From Cellulosimicrobium sp. ES-005 (GTDB lineage Bacteria > Actinomycetota > Actinomycetes > Actinomycetales > Cellulomonadaceae): a stretch of 64,000 nucleotides of DNA. The notes below the pieces were generated by a model, which did no database searches, was not told the origin of the DNA, and worked only from the letters and a program-made list of their open reading frames with translations. Where the stretch lies: NCBI RefSeq assembly GCF_040448685.1, contig NZ_CP159290.1, forward strand, positions 4,278,001 to 4,342,000, given 5' to 3'. Below are positions 36,966-46,376 of the stretch, piece after piece (position 1 is the stretch's first letter; each line of letters opens with the position of its first letter). The position numbers and the translations under genes are program-made.

Positions 36966-38456
36966 TCAGGCGGTCGGTGACGTGATCGCGGGCTTGCCCA
37001 CGGCGGGAGCTGCGGCTGCGGGGTCGGTGAAGGCCTGGCGCGGGACGACGACGAGCAGGAAGACGGCGGCGACGAGCGCCGTCGTGCCGCACACGACCCA
37101 GACGGTGACGTACCCGCCGAACGAGCCGGCCGTGCCCTCCGTGGCGCCGCCCTGGAGCGCGGCGCCCGCGAGCGCGATGCCGAAGACGCACGACGCGATC
37201 GCCCCGCCGACGGTCTTCACGGAGTTCGTGAGGCCGGTGGCGACGCCGGTGAGCGTCGGGGGAGCCGCGGCGGCAGCCGCCGCGGGCAGCGCCGCCACGA
37301 GCGCGCCGGAGCCGAGCCCGACGATCACCATGTTGGTGAGCACGTTCGCGTACGTCCCGTGGAACGGCAGGAAGAGAAGGAAGCCGACGCCCACGAGGGT
37401 GGACGCGCCGACCAGGGTGAGGCGCGGCGTCGCGCGGCGGGCGACGCGGGGGTAGGACAGCGCGCCGACGATCATGCCGACGAGGTAGACGCCGATGAGC
37501 AGGGACGTCTGGAAGCCGGTCGTGCCGAGCCCGTACCCGTGCTCGGCGGGGTCGGTGCGGGCGAACGTGGACAGCGGCGCCTGGGCGCCCAGCACGGAGA
37601 CGCCGAACAGGCCGGCGGTGAGGAACACCGGGCCGAGCGCGGGGGAGCGGAACATGCGCACGTCGACGAGCGGGTCGTCCTGGCGCAGCTCCCACCGGGC
37701 GAACGGCCACAGCAGCGCGGCGCCGAGCAGCACGAGCGCCCAGGGTGCGACCGCGGCGACGCCCTCGAGGCGCAGCAGGCTGAGGCCGCCGGTCAGCGCG
37801 AGGAGCGCGAGCGAGACGAGCACGAGGCCGACGGTGTCGAAGCGCCCGCCCGCGGGGTCGGGCGACTCCTGCACGCCGAGCAGCACGACGACGAAGCACA
37901 CGACGACGAGCAGCGCCGGGACGAGGAGCACGACGCGCAGCGGCAGCGCGTCGACCAGCGCCCCGCCCGCGAGCGCGCCGACGATCGCGCCGGTCTCCAG
38001 CGCCGCGACGAGGACGCCCGCGGCCCGCGCGGTGACGGCCGCGGGGTTCGCCAGGCGTCGGGCGCGCGACCAGACGAGCGCGATCTCCAGCGGCAGCCAC
38101 ACGACGTAGAACCCCTGCACGGCCCACGCCACGAGGAACACCGCGAACGAGTCGGTGAACGGCAGGACGAGCGACGCGGCCGCGGTGACCGCCGTCGACC
38201 ACAGGAGGATGCGGCGGTGGCCGACCATGTCGCCGAGCTTGGCGAGCGCGGGCACGACGAGTGCGGACAGCATGAGCTGCGAGCCCTCGAGCCAGTTCAC
38301 GTCGGCGTCGTGCACGCCGAGGTGCCGTGCGATGTCCGTGAGCATCGGCGTGTAGTAGCCCTGGAGGACGCCGCTCGTCAGCTCGACGAAGGCGAGGAAC
38401 CCGACGACGCCGGCGAGGGTCGAACCCGCGAGGCGCCCGGTGAGCGAGCGAGCCAT
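36966..38456 (-). CDS. MFS transporter (DHA2-like drug/H+ antiporter)
   Basis: 496 residues with about 14 membrane helices. The first loop has LEGSQLMLSALVVPALAKLG followed by DMVGHRR, the MFS motif A between helices 2 and 3, and there is a Gly-rich motif-C-like GALAGGALVDALP in helix 5. Alanine-rich helix 11 (LPAAAAAAAPPTL). Proton-driven export of a small molecule is likely; the substrate is unknown. ATG follows AAAGGAGCAGCG. The upstream M20 peptidase gene on the same strand ends 58 bases before. Confidence 0.85.
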   Translation of the reverse strand: MARSLTGRLAGSTLAGVVGFLAFVELTSGVLQGYYTPMLTDIARHLGVHDADVNWLEGSQLMLSALVVPALAKLGDMVGHRRILLWSTAVTAAASLVLPFTDSFAVFLVAWAVQGFYVVWLPLEIALVWSRARRLANPAAVTARAAGVLVAALETGAIVGALAGGALVDALPLRVVLLVPALLVVVCFVVVLLGVQESPDPAGGRFDTVGLVLVSLALLALTGGLSLLRLEGVAAVAPWALVLLGAALLWPFARWELRQDDPLVDVRMFRSPALGPVFLTAGLFGVSVLGAQAPLSTFARTDPAEHGYGLGTTGFQTSLLIGVYLVGMIVGALSYPRVARRATPRLTLVGASTLVGVGFLLFLPFHGTYANVLTNMVIVGLGSGALVAALPAAAAAAAPPTLTGVATGLTNSVKTVGGAIASCVFGIALAGAALQGGATEGTAGSFGGYVTVWVVCGTTALVAAVFLLVVVPRQAFTDPAAAAPAVGKPAITSPTA

Positions 38457-38513
38457 CGCTGCTCCTTTGCGTGGGGAGGCGCGCGTCGTCGCGCGCCCCG
38501 GAGGTGGGGAGCG

Positions 38514-39854
38514 TCAGGGTAGCCGCTCGAGGAGCGCGCGGTGGAACCGCTCGCCCCGCGCGAGCTCGGCGACCTCGACGCGCTCGTCGACGCCGTGGAT
38601 GGTGGCGCGCAGCTCGGCGGACATCGCGAGCGGCGCGAACCGGTACACGGCGGGCGAGAACCGGTGGAAGTGCCGCGCGTCGGTCGCCTGCATCGTGATG
38701 TACGGGGCGGGGAGCGCGTCGGGGTGCGAGACGCCGACGCACGCCGCGAGGAGCGCGAACCGCTCGTCGTCCACGGGGGACTCCGGGGACGGCTCGCTGG
38801 CCTCGACGACCTCGATCTCGACCTGCGGGTCGGCCACGCGCCGGCGGACGCGCTCGACCGTGCCCGCGACGGTCTCGCCGAGCGCGATCCGCAGGTTGAC
38901 GGTCGCGGACGCCTGCGACGGCAGGACGTTCGCGGCCGTGCCCCCGGAGAGCATCGTCGGCGCGACGGTCGTGCGGACGATCGCGGCGGCCTCGCCGCCC
39001 ATCGCGGCGAAGGCCTGCGCCGCGGCGGGCGGTGCCGCGGCGAGGGTGCGCAGGGCCGCCCGCGCGGGGCCGGTCGCGCGGTCCGAGAAGAGGCGGAGCA
39101 TGCGCGAGATCGCGACCGGCGTGCGGGCGGGGAAGGTGCGCGGACCGAGGCGCTCGACGGCGCGCGCGACCCGCCGGACCGCCGTCGTCGTGGGCGGGGC
39201 CGACGCGTGCCCGCCCTCGCCGCGCGCGGTGAGGCGGAGCGTCAGCACGCCCTTCTCGCCGACGCCGATCATCGCCGCGCTCCCGGGGACGAGGGGGAGC
39301 GGGGAGTCCGTGACCGCGCCGCCCTCGTCGAGCACGAGCCACGGGACCACGCCGCGGTCGCGCAGCGTCGTCGCGATCGCCGCGGCGGCGGCCCCGTACG
39401 ACTCCTCGTTGCCGCCGAACGACAGGTAGACGTCCCGCGCGGGCGTGAAGCCCGCGGCCAGCAGGTTCTCGACGGCCTCGAGCACGACGACGAGGGGCCC
39501 CTTGTCGTCGAGCGCGCCGCGCCCGTGGACCCAGCCGTCGGCGACGCGCCCCTCGAAGGGCGGGTACGTCCAGGCGTCGCTCTCGTCCACCGGGACGACG
39601 TCGTAGTGCGCCATGAGCACGAGCGGCGCCTCGTCGGACCGGCCGCGCCACCGGTAGAGCAGCCCGAGGTCGGTGATGCGCTCGCGGTCGAGGTGCTCGT
39701 GGACCAGGGGGTAGAGCTCGGGCAGGAGGTCGACGAGCTCGTCGAAGGGCGCGAGCCCTCGCTCCTCCAGCTCGGCGGACACCGTGGGGATCCGGATGAG
39801 CCGGGAGAGGCGCTCGTCGGCACCGGGCCGAGGGGTCACGGGCGCGGTCGTCAT
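38514..39854 (-). CDS. M20-family zinc peptidase
   Basis: 446 residues of the PM20D1/carboxypeptidase S type. Metal-binding and catalytic motifs: MAHYDVVPV (His, Asp), GRGALDDKG (bridging Asp), EESYG (general base Glu and zinc Glu), and the C-terminal TDARHFH His. The lid/dimer domain contains ARGEGGHASAPP. It probably cleaves N-acyl amino acids or dipeptides in the cytoplasm. ATG start, divergent from the polysaccharide lyase. It could be co-transcribed with the MFS gene downstream. Confidence 0.9.
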   Translation of the reverse strand: MTTAPVTPRPGADERLSRLIRIPTVSAELEERGLAPFDELVDLLPELYPLVHEHLDRERITDLGLLYRWRGRSDEAPLVLMAHYDVVPVDESDAWTYPPFEGRVADGWVHGRGALDDKGPLVVVLEAVENLLAAGFTPARDVYLSFGGNEESYGAAAAAIATTLRDRGVVPWLVLDEGGAVTDSPLPLVPGSAAMIGVGEKGVLTLRLTARGEGGHASAPPTTTAVRRVARAVERLGPRTFPARTPVAISRMLRLFSDRATGPARAALRTLAAAPPAAAQAFAAMGGEAAAIVRTTVAPTMLSGGTAANVLPSQASATVNLRIALGETVAGTVERVRRRVADPQVEIEVVEASEPSPESPVDDERFALLAACVGVSHPDALPAPYITMQATDARHFHRFSPAVYRFAPLAMSAELRATIHGVDERVEVAELARGERFHRALLERLP

Positions 39855-40050
39855 GGCCCCACCCTAGAGACTCGACGTCACGAGCGGGCGACGGGGATCT
39901 CCGTGCCGTGGCCCATGAATCCTGTACCGATTTAGTCAGACGTGGTGACTCGGGGGAGAAGGCAGCCACGGGGCATGCGGCGCATTGCGCCGAGGCAGGG
40001 AGTTCCGGGCGGATTCCGCCTCGCCACGTGTGCCGAAGGGGCAGGTGCCA

Positions 40051-40081
40051 TCTTGACTGCGCTGTCAAGAACCGGTTTACT
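40051..40081 (+). promoter_or_regulatory. Promoter and operator of the polysaccharide lyase gene
   Basis: TTGACT (40053-40058), a 17-base spacer and TTTACT (40076-40081) form a promoter. A palindromic AACCGGTT (40070-40077) overlaps the spacer and -10 box. The promoter at 47638 has the same plan (TCTTGAC, 13 bases, ACCGGTTTA). The -35 also lies in a perfect TCTTGAC-N6-GTCAAGA repeat (40051-40070). The LacI protein of this locus is the likely ligand. Confidence 0.7.
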
Positions 40082-40168
40082 AGCGCCACGTCACCGTCGG
40101 CGCAGGGAGGCGTCACCCGTGGGCGCGCGGCCGGCGACCTCGCCACAGGAGGCGAGGCAGGACGCGGC

Positions 40169-40191
40169 CCGCCTGGCGCCTCGCCAGGCGG
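40169..40191 (+). other. Hairpin in the lyase mRNA leader
   Basis: A perfect 10-bp stem with a 3-base loop (core GCCTGGCG-CCT-CGCCAGGC) lies in the roughly 310-base leader between the predicted transcription start near 40088 and the ATG at 40399. It may stabilise or terminate the mRNA; no function is known. Confidence 0.5.
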
Positions 40192-40398
40192 TCGAACCGT
40201 CCGTCGGAGGCGGCACGGGCCGCCTCACCGTGAAGGAGCACCTGCGCGATGACGCGTCAGAAGTCCGGCACCGCCGTCGGCGCCCGTGCCGAGAGGCGAC
40301 CCGTCCCGCGCTGCTCCCGACGGACGACGACCGACGTCGGCCTGCGCCGCCCCGACCGCACCGTGCGCGCGCCACGGACCACCACAAGGGAGCACCCC

Positions 40399-43300
40399 AT
40401 GAGAAGCGTCAGAGCCCTGATCTCCGCCTTCCTGGCACTCGTGCTGAGCGCTGTCGGACTCGTCGTCGCGCCCGCGGGCGCGGCGCCGCCCGGCGACGAC
40501 GTCGACACGATCACGTCGCGCCTCCGGGAGTACTACCTGGGGCAGGGTGACGACATCATCATCGCGAACGGCATCTACCTGGCACGTACCTCCGAGGCTC
40601 TCGACTACGTCGCGTCGCAGGGTGCCGACGGATCGTGGCCGGACGTCGACTACGCGGACCGGACGAGCTCCGCGAACGGTGCGACCTGGTCCGCGTACAT
40701 CGCGCTCTACCGGATGCTCGCGCTCGCCCAGGCCTACCGCGACCCGGACGCCGCGGGCTTCGAGGACCCCGCCGTCCTCGCCGCGGTCGAGCGCGCACTC
40801 GTGCACTGGGACGCGGTCGACCCGGGCAACACGAACTGGTGGGAGACCGAGATCGGCGAGTCCATGGCGATGGGGCGTCTCACCGTCTTCCTCGGCGACG
40901 AGCTGAGCCCCGAGGCGAAGGCCGTCGCGCTCGAGCACAACACCGGCAGGCTCGACCCGGTCGGCGCCAACGGTGCGTGGCGCACGACGAACTACCTCTT
41001 CGAGGCGCTCGCGACCCGTGACCACGAGAAGATCGTGTCCGGCTTCGACACCATGGTCCAGACCGTCGCCGTCGACCGCTCCGGGGCGACCAACGAGGCG
41101 GTGCAGCCCGACGGGAGCTTCTGGGCGCACGGGGCGCAGCTGTACAGCGAGGGGTACGGCATGGCGCTCTTCACCAACGTGGCGCTGTGGGCCGACGCGG
41201 CGCGCGGCACGGGTCTCGCGTTCACCCGGGAGCACCTGGACACGATCGCGTTCTACGTCGTCAACGGCACGCGGTGGATGATCCGCGGCGAGGTCGGCAT
41301 GCTGTACCTCGGCTATCGAGAGCCGAAGACCGTCGGCGGCGTCACGGGGTACGCCGCCGAGTTCCTCGAGCCGCTCACCAAGATGGAGCGCACGGACCCG
41401 CTGTACGCGACCGACTACCAGGAGCTGATCGACAGCATCAGGGGCACGACCCGGACCAACGGTGTCACCGGGAACAAGTACTTCTGGCGGTCGGAGTTCT
41501 CGTCCCACCTGCGCGACGGGTACGGGATCTTCACGCGGCTCAACTCGAGCCGCACCGTCGGCAGCGAGTACCGCTCCACCTTCCGCCCGGAGGTCGGCAA
41601 CGAGATCGTGTGGAACGCGGCGGGCGCCACAGCGATCCAGGTGACCAACCGGGAGTACGTCGACCTCGGTCCGGCGTTCGACTGGTTCCACTACCCCGGC
41701 GTCACCGCTCCCTACGTCAAGGAGCAGACGCGTGGCACGGCCGGCCGGACGGGCAACGGAGGCAGCTTCACGGGCGGCGTCTCGGACGGCACCTACGGCG
41801 TGAGCGTGCACAGCCTCGACCGTGCCGACACCCAGGGCAGGAAGAGCTACTTCTACCTCGACGACGAGATGGTCGCGCTCGGCGCCGGTATCCGTTCGGA
41901 GTCCGACGCGCCGGTGCACACGACGGTGAACCAGGCCGTGGCGAAGGACAACGCCTCGGCCGACGGCCGACCCGTCGCTCCGGGGACCGTGGGCGCCGCG
42001 CTCGAGGGTCCGTCGTGGGCCTACAACGACGAGGTCGGCTACGTCTTCCCGGCCGGTCAGCGAGTGCTCGTCTCGAACACGGCGCAGACGGGGAGCTGGG
42101 TCGGTCAGGACCCGGTGAGCCGGGACGCCTTCACGCTCTACGTGGACCACGGCGTGCGTCCGAGCGACGCCGGCTACGAGTACGTGGTGCTCCCCGCCGC
42201 CTCCCCGCAGGAGGTCGAGGCCTATGCCGCGGCACCCGCCGTCCAGGTGCTCCGCAACGACGCCGCGGTGCAGGCGGTGCGGCACGCCGGGCTCCGGCGC
42301 ACGATGGCGACGTTCTACCAGGCCGGGAGCCTCGATCTCAGTGCCGGCCGGACGCTCGAGGTGAACCAGCCCGCGATCGTCCTCGTGGACGAGTCGGGCG
42401 AGGTCCCGGTGGCGAGCGTCGCGAACCCCGACCGGCCGGGCCTCGTCGTCTCCGTCGTGCTCGGCGGTCCGGACGGCGAGCACCGCGGCACGTTCGCCCT
42501 GGGTTCCGGCGCGAGCCTGGGCAAGACCGTCACGGCGCCCCTCTCGTCGGACGCCGGGACGGACTCGGACCTCACCGCGAGCAGCGCGCTGGACGGGCAC
42601 GGCGCGGCGCTCGCGGGCGACGGGGACGACGCCACGGCCTGGCGCTCCGACGGAGACGGGACGGCGTGGCTGACGAGGCGTCTCGCGCCGGGGTCGTTCG
42701 TCACCGGCGCCACGGTGTCGTGGGGCGACCAGCACGCGTCGCGCTTCCTGCTGCAGACGTCGCTCGACGGCGCGACTTGGACCGACCACCGGTTCGTGCA
42801 GGACGGCGCCGGGGGTCGCACCCGGCTCGGGCTGACCCCGACCGCGGCCGCCTTCGTCCGCCTCGTGCTGCTGGACGGTCCCGGCGACGACGGGTACGCC
42901 GTCCGGGAGCTCGACGTCGACTCGAGCGTGAACCTCGCCCTCGGTCGGCCGGTGACCGCCTCCGGCTCGTCGGGCGGGGCCGCCGCGAGCATCACGGACG
43001 GCAACATGGACACCCGCTGGAGCGGGAACCTCTCGGACAGCGCCTGGGCGCAGGTCGACCTCGGCTCCGTGCAGCAGATCGGCGCCGTGCGGCTGTGGTG
43101 GGAGGCATCCTTCGCCCGCCAGTACCGCATCCAGGTCTCCGACGACGGCACCGCCTGGCGCGACGCCTACGCCACGACGGGCGCGGGCAGCGACGGGGGG
43201 ACGGACGCCGTCGCGGTCGACGAGCGAGCGCGCTACGTGCGCATGCAGACGGTCCAGCGCAGCACGACCCAGTACGGCGTCTCGCTGTGGGAGCTCGAGG

Positions 43301-44505
43301 TGTTCGCCGACGACGTGGTCGTCGACGCGCCGACCGTGCCCGCGGGCCGGGAGAACCTGGCCCTCGCCCGGCCGGTCCAGGCCGACTCGACCTACAACGC
43401 GACCGCCGGCGCCCGCAACGCCAACGACGGCAACCTCACGACGCGCTGGTCCTCCCAGCGCCAGGACGCGCCGTACACGATCGAGCGCTGGCTCCAGGTC
43501 GACCTCGAGGGAACCCGCAGCATCAACCAGGTCGTCGTCACCTGGGAGGCGGCGACGTCGAACGACTTCCGCGTCGAAGGGTCGCTCGACGGCCGGACCT
43601 GGGAGCAGCTGGCCAGGGTCGAGAAGACCTCGGCAGAGCTGCGGAACGTCGTGGACCTGCCCGAGTCCGACGTGCGCTACGTCCGGGTGATCGGCCTGCC
43701 CGTCACGAAGTACGGGCTCTCGATCTTCGAGCTCGAGGTGTACGGCGGGTACAACCTGCAGTGCGACGCGTCGCCCGTGGCCGCGGATCCCGCGTCCAGC
43801 GCGGTGGCGACGGCCAGCGTCACGCCCCTCGAACCGGACGACGAGTTCATCGCCTTCTCGCTCGACGAGTCGGTGGCGTCGGTCGTGGGCGACCCCCGCG
43901 TCGGCGACGGGCGCGTGGAGCTCGGCCTGGCCACCGGCCAGGCCGGGAGGACCGCCGTCCTGGTCACGCACGCGAAGGGTGACGAGATCGCGTGGTGCGA
44001 CGTGGTCGTCGCGGTCGACACGGCTGAGCTCGACCGGCTCGTCGCGCAGGCCGACGCGCTGGACAGCAGGCAGTACACGCCCGAGAGCTGGGCGCCCCTG
44101 CTGCCCGCGCTCGAGGCAGCGAAGGAGGCGGCCCGCGCGGAGGGCGCGACCCAGGGCGACGTCGACGAGAAGACGGCGGCCCTCGCGGCGGCGCTCGAGG
44201 GTCTCGTGGAGCGGGCCCCGGTGACCACGGCGCCGACCGTCGAGGTGACGGCGCGCTGCCTGGCCGGCACGGCCTACGTGGCGGTGCGCGCGACGAACAC
44301 GGACGAGCAGACAGCGGCGATCGTGCTGTCGACACCGTTCGGCGACCGGACGTACGCCGCGGTCGCGCCGGGAGGGAACGCCTACCAGTCGTTCAGCTCC
44401 CGAGCGGCCGAGGTGGACGCCGGAGCGGTGAGCATCACGGCCACCGCACGCGGTCGCGAGCCGGTGACGGTCCAGGCACCGTACGAGGCGAAGCGCTGCG
44501 GCTGA
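40399..44505 (+). CDS. Secreted family 8 polysaccharide lyase with discoidin domains
   Basis: 1368 residues. Signal peptide 1-29 (LVVAPAGAA). The PL8 catalytic alpha domain has the residues found in hyaluronate and xanthan lyases: Asn191 in GANGAW, His244 and Tyr253 in DGSFWAHGAQLYSEGYG, and an Arg in MIRGEVG. Central beta domains follow to about 720. Three F5/8-type C (discoidin/CBM32-like) domains cover about 725-1115, then an Ig-like stretch, a FIVAR-like helical pair and a C-terminal module (last 91 residues) shared with the next gene. It cleaves uronate-containing glycans by beta-elimination outside the cell. The Asn-His spacing (53) and the mannose genes nearby suggest a xanthan-like substrate. 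An in-frame ATG at 40249 with its own AAGGAG would add 50 residues before the signal peptide. Confidence 0.88.
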   Translation: MRSVRALISAFLALVLSAVGLVVAPAGAAPPGDDVDTITSRLREYYLGQGDDIIIANGIYLARTSEALDYVASQGADGSWPDVDYADRTSSANGATWSAYIALYRMLALAQAYRDPDAAGFEDPAVLAAVERALVHWDAVDPGNTNWWETEIGESMAMGRLTVFLGDELSPEAKAVALEHNTGRLDPVGANGAWRTTNYLFEALATRDHEKIVSGFDTMVQTVAVDRSGATNEAVQPDGSFWAHGAQLYSEGYGMALFTNVALWADAARGTGLAFTREHLDTIAFYVVNGTRWMIRGEVGMLYLGYREPKTVGGVTGYAAEFLEPLTKMERTDPLYATDYQELIDSIRGTTRTNGVTGNKYFWRSEFSSHLRDGYGIFTRLNSSRTVGSEYRSTFRPEVGNEIVWNAAGATAIQVTNREYVDLGPAFDWFHYPGVTAPYVKEQTRGTAGRTGNGGSFTGGVSDGTYGVSVHSLDRADTQGRKSYFYLDDEMVALGAGIRSESDAPVHTTVNQAVAKDNASADGRPVAPGTVGAALEGPSWAYNDEVGYVFPAGQRVLVSNTAQTGSWVGQDPVSRDAFTLYVDHGVRPSDAGYEYVVLPAASPQEVEAYAAAPAVQVLRNDAAVQAVRHAGLRRTMATFYQAGSLDLSAGRTLEVNQPAIVLVDESGEVPVASVANPDRPGLVVSVVLGGPDGEHRGTFALGSGASLGKTVTAPLSSDAGTDSDLTASSALDGHGAALAGDGDDATAWRSDGDGTAWLTRRLAPGSFVTGATVSWGDQHASRFLLQTSLDGATWTDHRFVQDGAGGRTRLGLTPTAAAFVRLVLLDGPGDDGYAVRELDVDSSVNLALGRPVTASGSSGGAAASITDGNMDTRWSGNLSDSAWAQVDLGSVQQIGAVRLWWEASFARQYRIQVSDDGTAWRDAYATTGAGSDGGTDAVAVDERARYVRMQTVQRSTTQYGVSLWELEVFADDVVVDAPTVPAGRENLALARPVQADSTYNATAGARNANDGNLTTRWSSQRQDAPYTIERWLQVDLEGTRSINQVVVTWEAATSNDFRVEGSLDGRTWEQLARVEKTSAELRNVVDLPESDVRYVRVIGLPVTKYGLSIFELEVYGGYNLQCDASPVAADPASSAVATASVTPLEPDDEFIAFSLDESVASVVGDPRVGDGRVELGLATGQAGRTAVLVTHAKGDEIAWCDVVVAVDTAELDRLVAQADALDSRQYTPESWAPLLPALEAAKEAARAEGATQGDVDEKTAALAAALEGLVERAPVTTAPTVEVTARCLAGTAYVAVRATNTDEQTAAIVLSTPFGDRTYAAVAPGGNAYQSFSSRAAEVDAGAVSITATARGREPVTVQAPYEAKRCG

Positions 44506-44521
44506 GCCGCGGCGGCCGCAG

Positions 44522-44567
44522 CCGGGCCGTCGTGGCGGTGTCGGAGGACACCGCCGCGACGGCCCGG
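44522..44567 (+). terminator. Long hairpin terminator
   Basis: A 21-bp stem with one G-U pair and a GGAG loop (arms 44522-44542 and 44547-44567) directly follows the lyase stop. This suggests the next gene has its own promoter, or that read-through is partial. Confidence 0.75.
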
Positions 44568-44629
44568 TCCGCTCCGTCAGAGATCCCTGACCGCGTCGTC
44601 GCGGTCACCCGTCCCGAGAGGAACCACCG

Positions 44630-46336
44630 ATGCTTCCCCACCTGACACGACTCCGTCGCCGAGCCACGGCGGCGGTCGCCGGCGCTGCCCTCGTGGCGCT
44701 CGCCGTCGCCCCGGCCGCGGCGACGACCGAGCCCTCGCTCCGCCTCGACACGCCGCGGATCACGGCCGACGGGTCCGTGACGATCACCTATGCCGCCGGC
44801 GCGGCGGTCAGCGCGAAGAACTGGCTCGGCGTCTACCGCGACGGCGTGCTGCCCGGCGGGCCGCCCTCGCTCGACTGGCGCTACGTGCCGGACGCGTCCG
44901 GCAGCGTGACCTGGGGCCCGCAGCACCGCGCGGGCTGGACGCGCGGTGCTGCGTCGATCGGTCCGGGTGACTACGACGTCTACCTGCTCGCCGACGACGG
45001 GTACGACGTGCTCGCCGGGCCGGTCGACCTGACCGTGGAGGCGGTGCGGCCGGTCGAGCCCGCCGAGCCCAAGCCTGAGGTCGACGGCGTCAGCGAGCTG
45101 AACGTGCTCACCTTCAACCTGTGGCACGGTGGCTCGCAGATCCCGGACGGGGCGCGCGAGATCGCCGACGTCCTCCGGGAGACCGATGCGGACGTGACGT
45201 TCATGCCGGAACGCAACGACACCCCGGCGGACGTGGCGGCGCTCCTGGGGTACGACCATCTTCTCGCGACCGGCACCGGCATCGTGTCGCGCTACCCGAT
45301 CCTCGAGACCGGGACGGTCGGCGACCGGTGGTCGAAGGCCGTGCTCGACGTCAACGGCACAGAGGTGGTGGCCTACGGCGGGCACCTCGAGTACCGCTGG
45401 TACACGACGTACCTGCCGCGCGGGTACGGCGGAGCGGTCCTCGGCGACTGGCCGGCCGGGTGGGGCACGTGGGACCGGCTCGACGCGCCCGTGACGGACG
45501 TCGGCGCGATCCTCGCGGCGAACCTCCAGTCGGGTCGCCCGGCGTCCGCGGCCGCGCTCCTCGACGACGTCCGGGCGGAGCGCGCGGCCGGTCGCCTGGT
45601 CGTCGTGGGCGGCGACTTCAACGAGCCGTCGGCGCAGGACTGGACCGAGGCGACGGCCGACCTGTTCGACCACCACGGCGTCGTCGTCCCGTGGCAGACG
45701 ACGCAGACCCTGCTCGACGGCGGTCTCGTGGACGTGTTCCGCGAGGTCCACCCCGACCCCGTGTCGAACCCGGGCTTCACGTGGCCCGCGGACAACACGC
45801 TGTTCCCCACGTCGGAGCTGACGTGGGCGCCGGAGGCCGACGAGCGGGACCGGATCGACTACGTCTTCGTGGCACCCGACGACCGCGTGGCGGTTCACGG
45901 CGCCCAGGTCGTGGGCCCGCAGTCGACGATCGTGCGCGACGAGCGCGTCGACGACGACAGCGCCGACGTGATCCTCACGCCGGACGCCGTCTGGCCTTCC
46001 GACCACAAGGCCGTCCTGGCGTCGCTGCGGGTCTGCGACGAGGCGTGCGTGCCGAGCGGGGCGCCGGAGGTCGAGGCGGTCGTGCGGTGCATGGCGGGAA
46101 CCGCGCACGTGGCGGTACGGGCGACGAACACGGGCGACGCCGCGGCGGCCGTCGTGCTGTCGACCGCGTTCGGCGAGCGCGCCGGCGCGGACGTCGCGCC
46201 GGGACGCCATGCGTACCAGTCGTTCAGCACACGGGCCGCACGGGCCGACGCCGGCACCGCGACGGTCACGGCGACCGTGGCCGGTCGGGCACCGGTGACG
46301 GTTCAGGAGGAGTACGCGGCGAAGAGCTGCGGCTGA
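44630..46336 (+). CDS. Secreted EEP-fold phosphoesterase/nuclease-like protein
   Basis: 568 residues. Signal peptide with an RLRRR n-region and AVAPAAA end (about 1-31). An Ig-like domain (about 35-135) is followed by an endonuclease/exonuclease/phosphatase domain (about 150-465) with the catalytic set: Asn in TFNLWHGG, Glu in MPERN, Asp/Asn in GGDFNEPS, RIDYVF and SDHKAV. The last 91 residues match the C-terminus of the preceding lyase at about 59 positions without gaps. It may remove phosphate or a phosphodiester from the glycan, or degrade extracellular DNA; the substrate is unknown. ATG behind GAGAGGAACCACCG. Confidence 0.83.
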   Translation: MLPHLTRLRRRATAAVAGAALVALAVAPAAATTEPSLRLDTPRITADGSVTITYAAGAAVSAKNWLGVYRDGVLPGGPPSLDWRYVPDASGSVTWGPQHRAGWTRGAASIGPGDYDVYLLADDGYDVLAGPVDLTVEAVRPVEPAEPKPEVDGVSELNVLTFNLWHGGSQIPDGAREIADVLRETDADVTFMPERNDTPADVAALLGYDHLLATGTGIVSRYPILETGTVGDRWSKAVLDVNGTEVVAYGGHLEYRWYTTYLPRGYGGAVLGDWPAGWGTWDRLDAPVTDVGAILAANLQSGRPASAAALLDDVRAERAAGRLVVVGGDFNEPSAQDWTEATADLFDHHGVVVPWQTTQTLLDGGLVDVFREVHPDPVSNPGFTWPADNTLFPTSELTWAPEADERDRIDYVFVAPDDRVAVHGAQVVGPQSTIVRDERVDDDSADVILTPDAVWPSDHKAVLASLRVCDEACVPSGAPEVEAVVRCMAGTAHVAVRATNTGDAAAAVVLSTAFGERAGADVAPGRHAYQSFSTRAARADAGTATVTATVAGRAPVTVQEEYAAKSCG

Positions 46337-46344
46337 CCCGCGCC

Positions 46345-46376
46345 CACCGGCGCCCGTCTCAGGACGGGCGCCGGTG
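46345..46376. terminator. Bidirectional terminator containing the lacI stop
   Basis: CACCGGCGCCCGTC (46345-46358) and its exact complement (46363-46376) form a 14-bp stem with loop TCAG. The minus-strand stop codon of lacI (46361-46359) lies in the loop, and the EEP gene ends 8 bases before the stem, so one hairpin serves both genes. Confidence 0.75.

Noticed and set aside
39934-39950. AGTCA-N7-TGACT palindrome upstream of the M20 peptidase
   Set aside because: Only 5-bp arms and no matching promoter element; chance occurrence is likely.
36226-40146. A 1306-codon open frame on the minus strand, and a 1248-codon one at 40225-43971
   Set aside because: They run antisense or out of frame to well-supported genes. 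Composition is Arg/Ala/Pro/Gly only, with no domain or ribosome site; typical of shadow frames in very GC-rich DNA.
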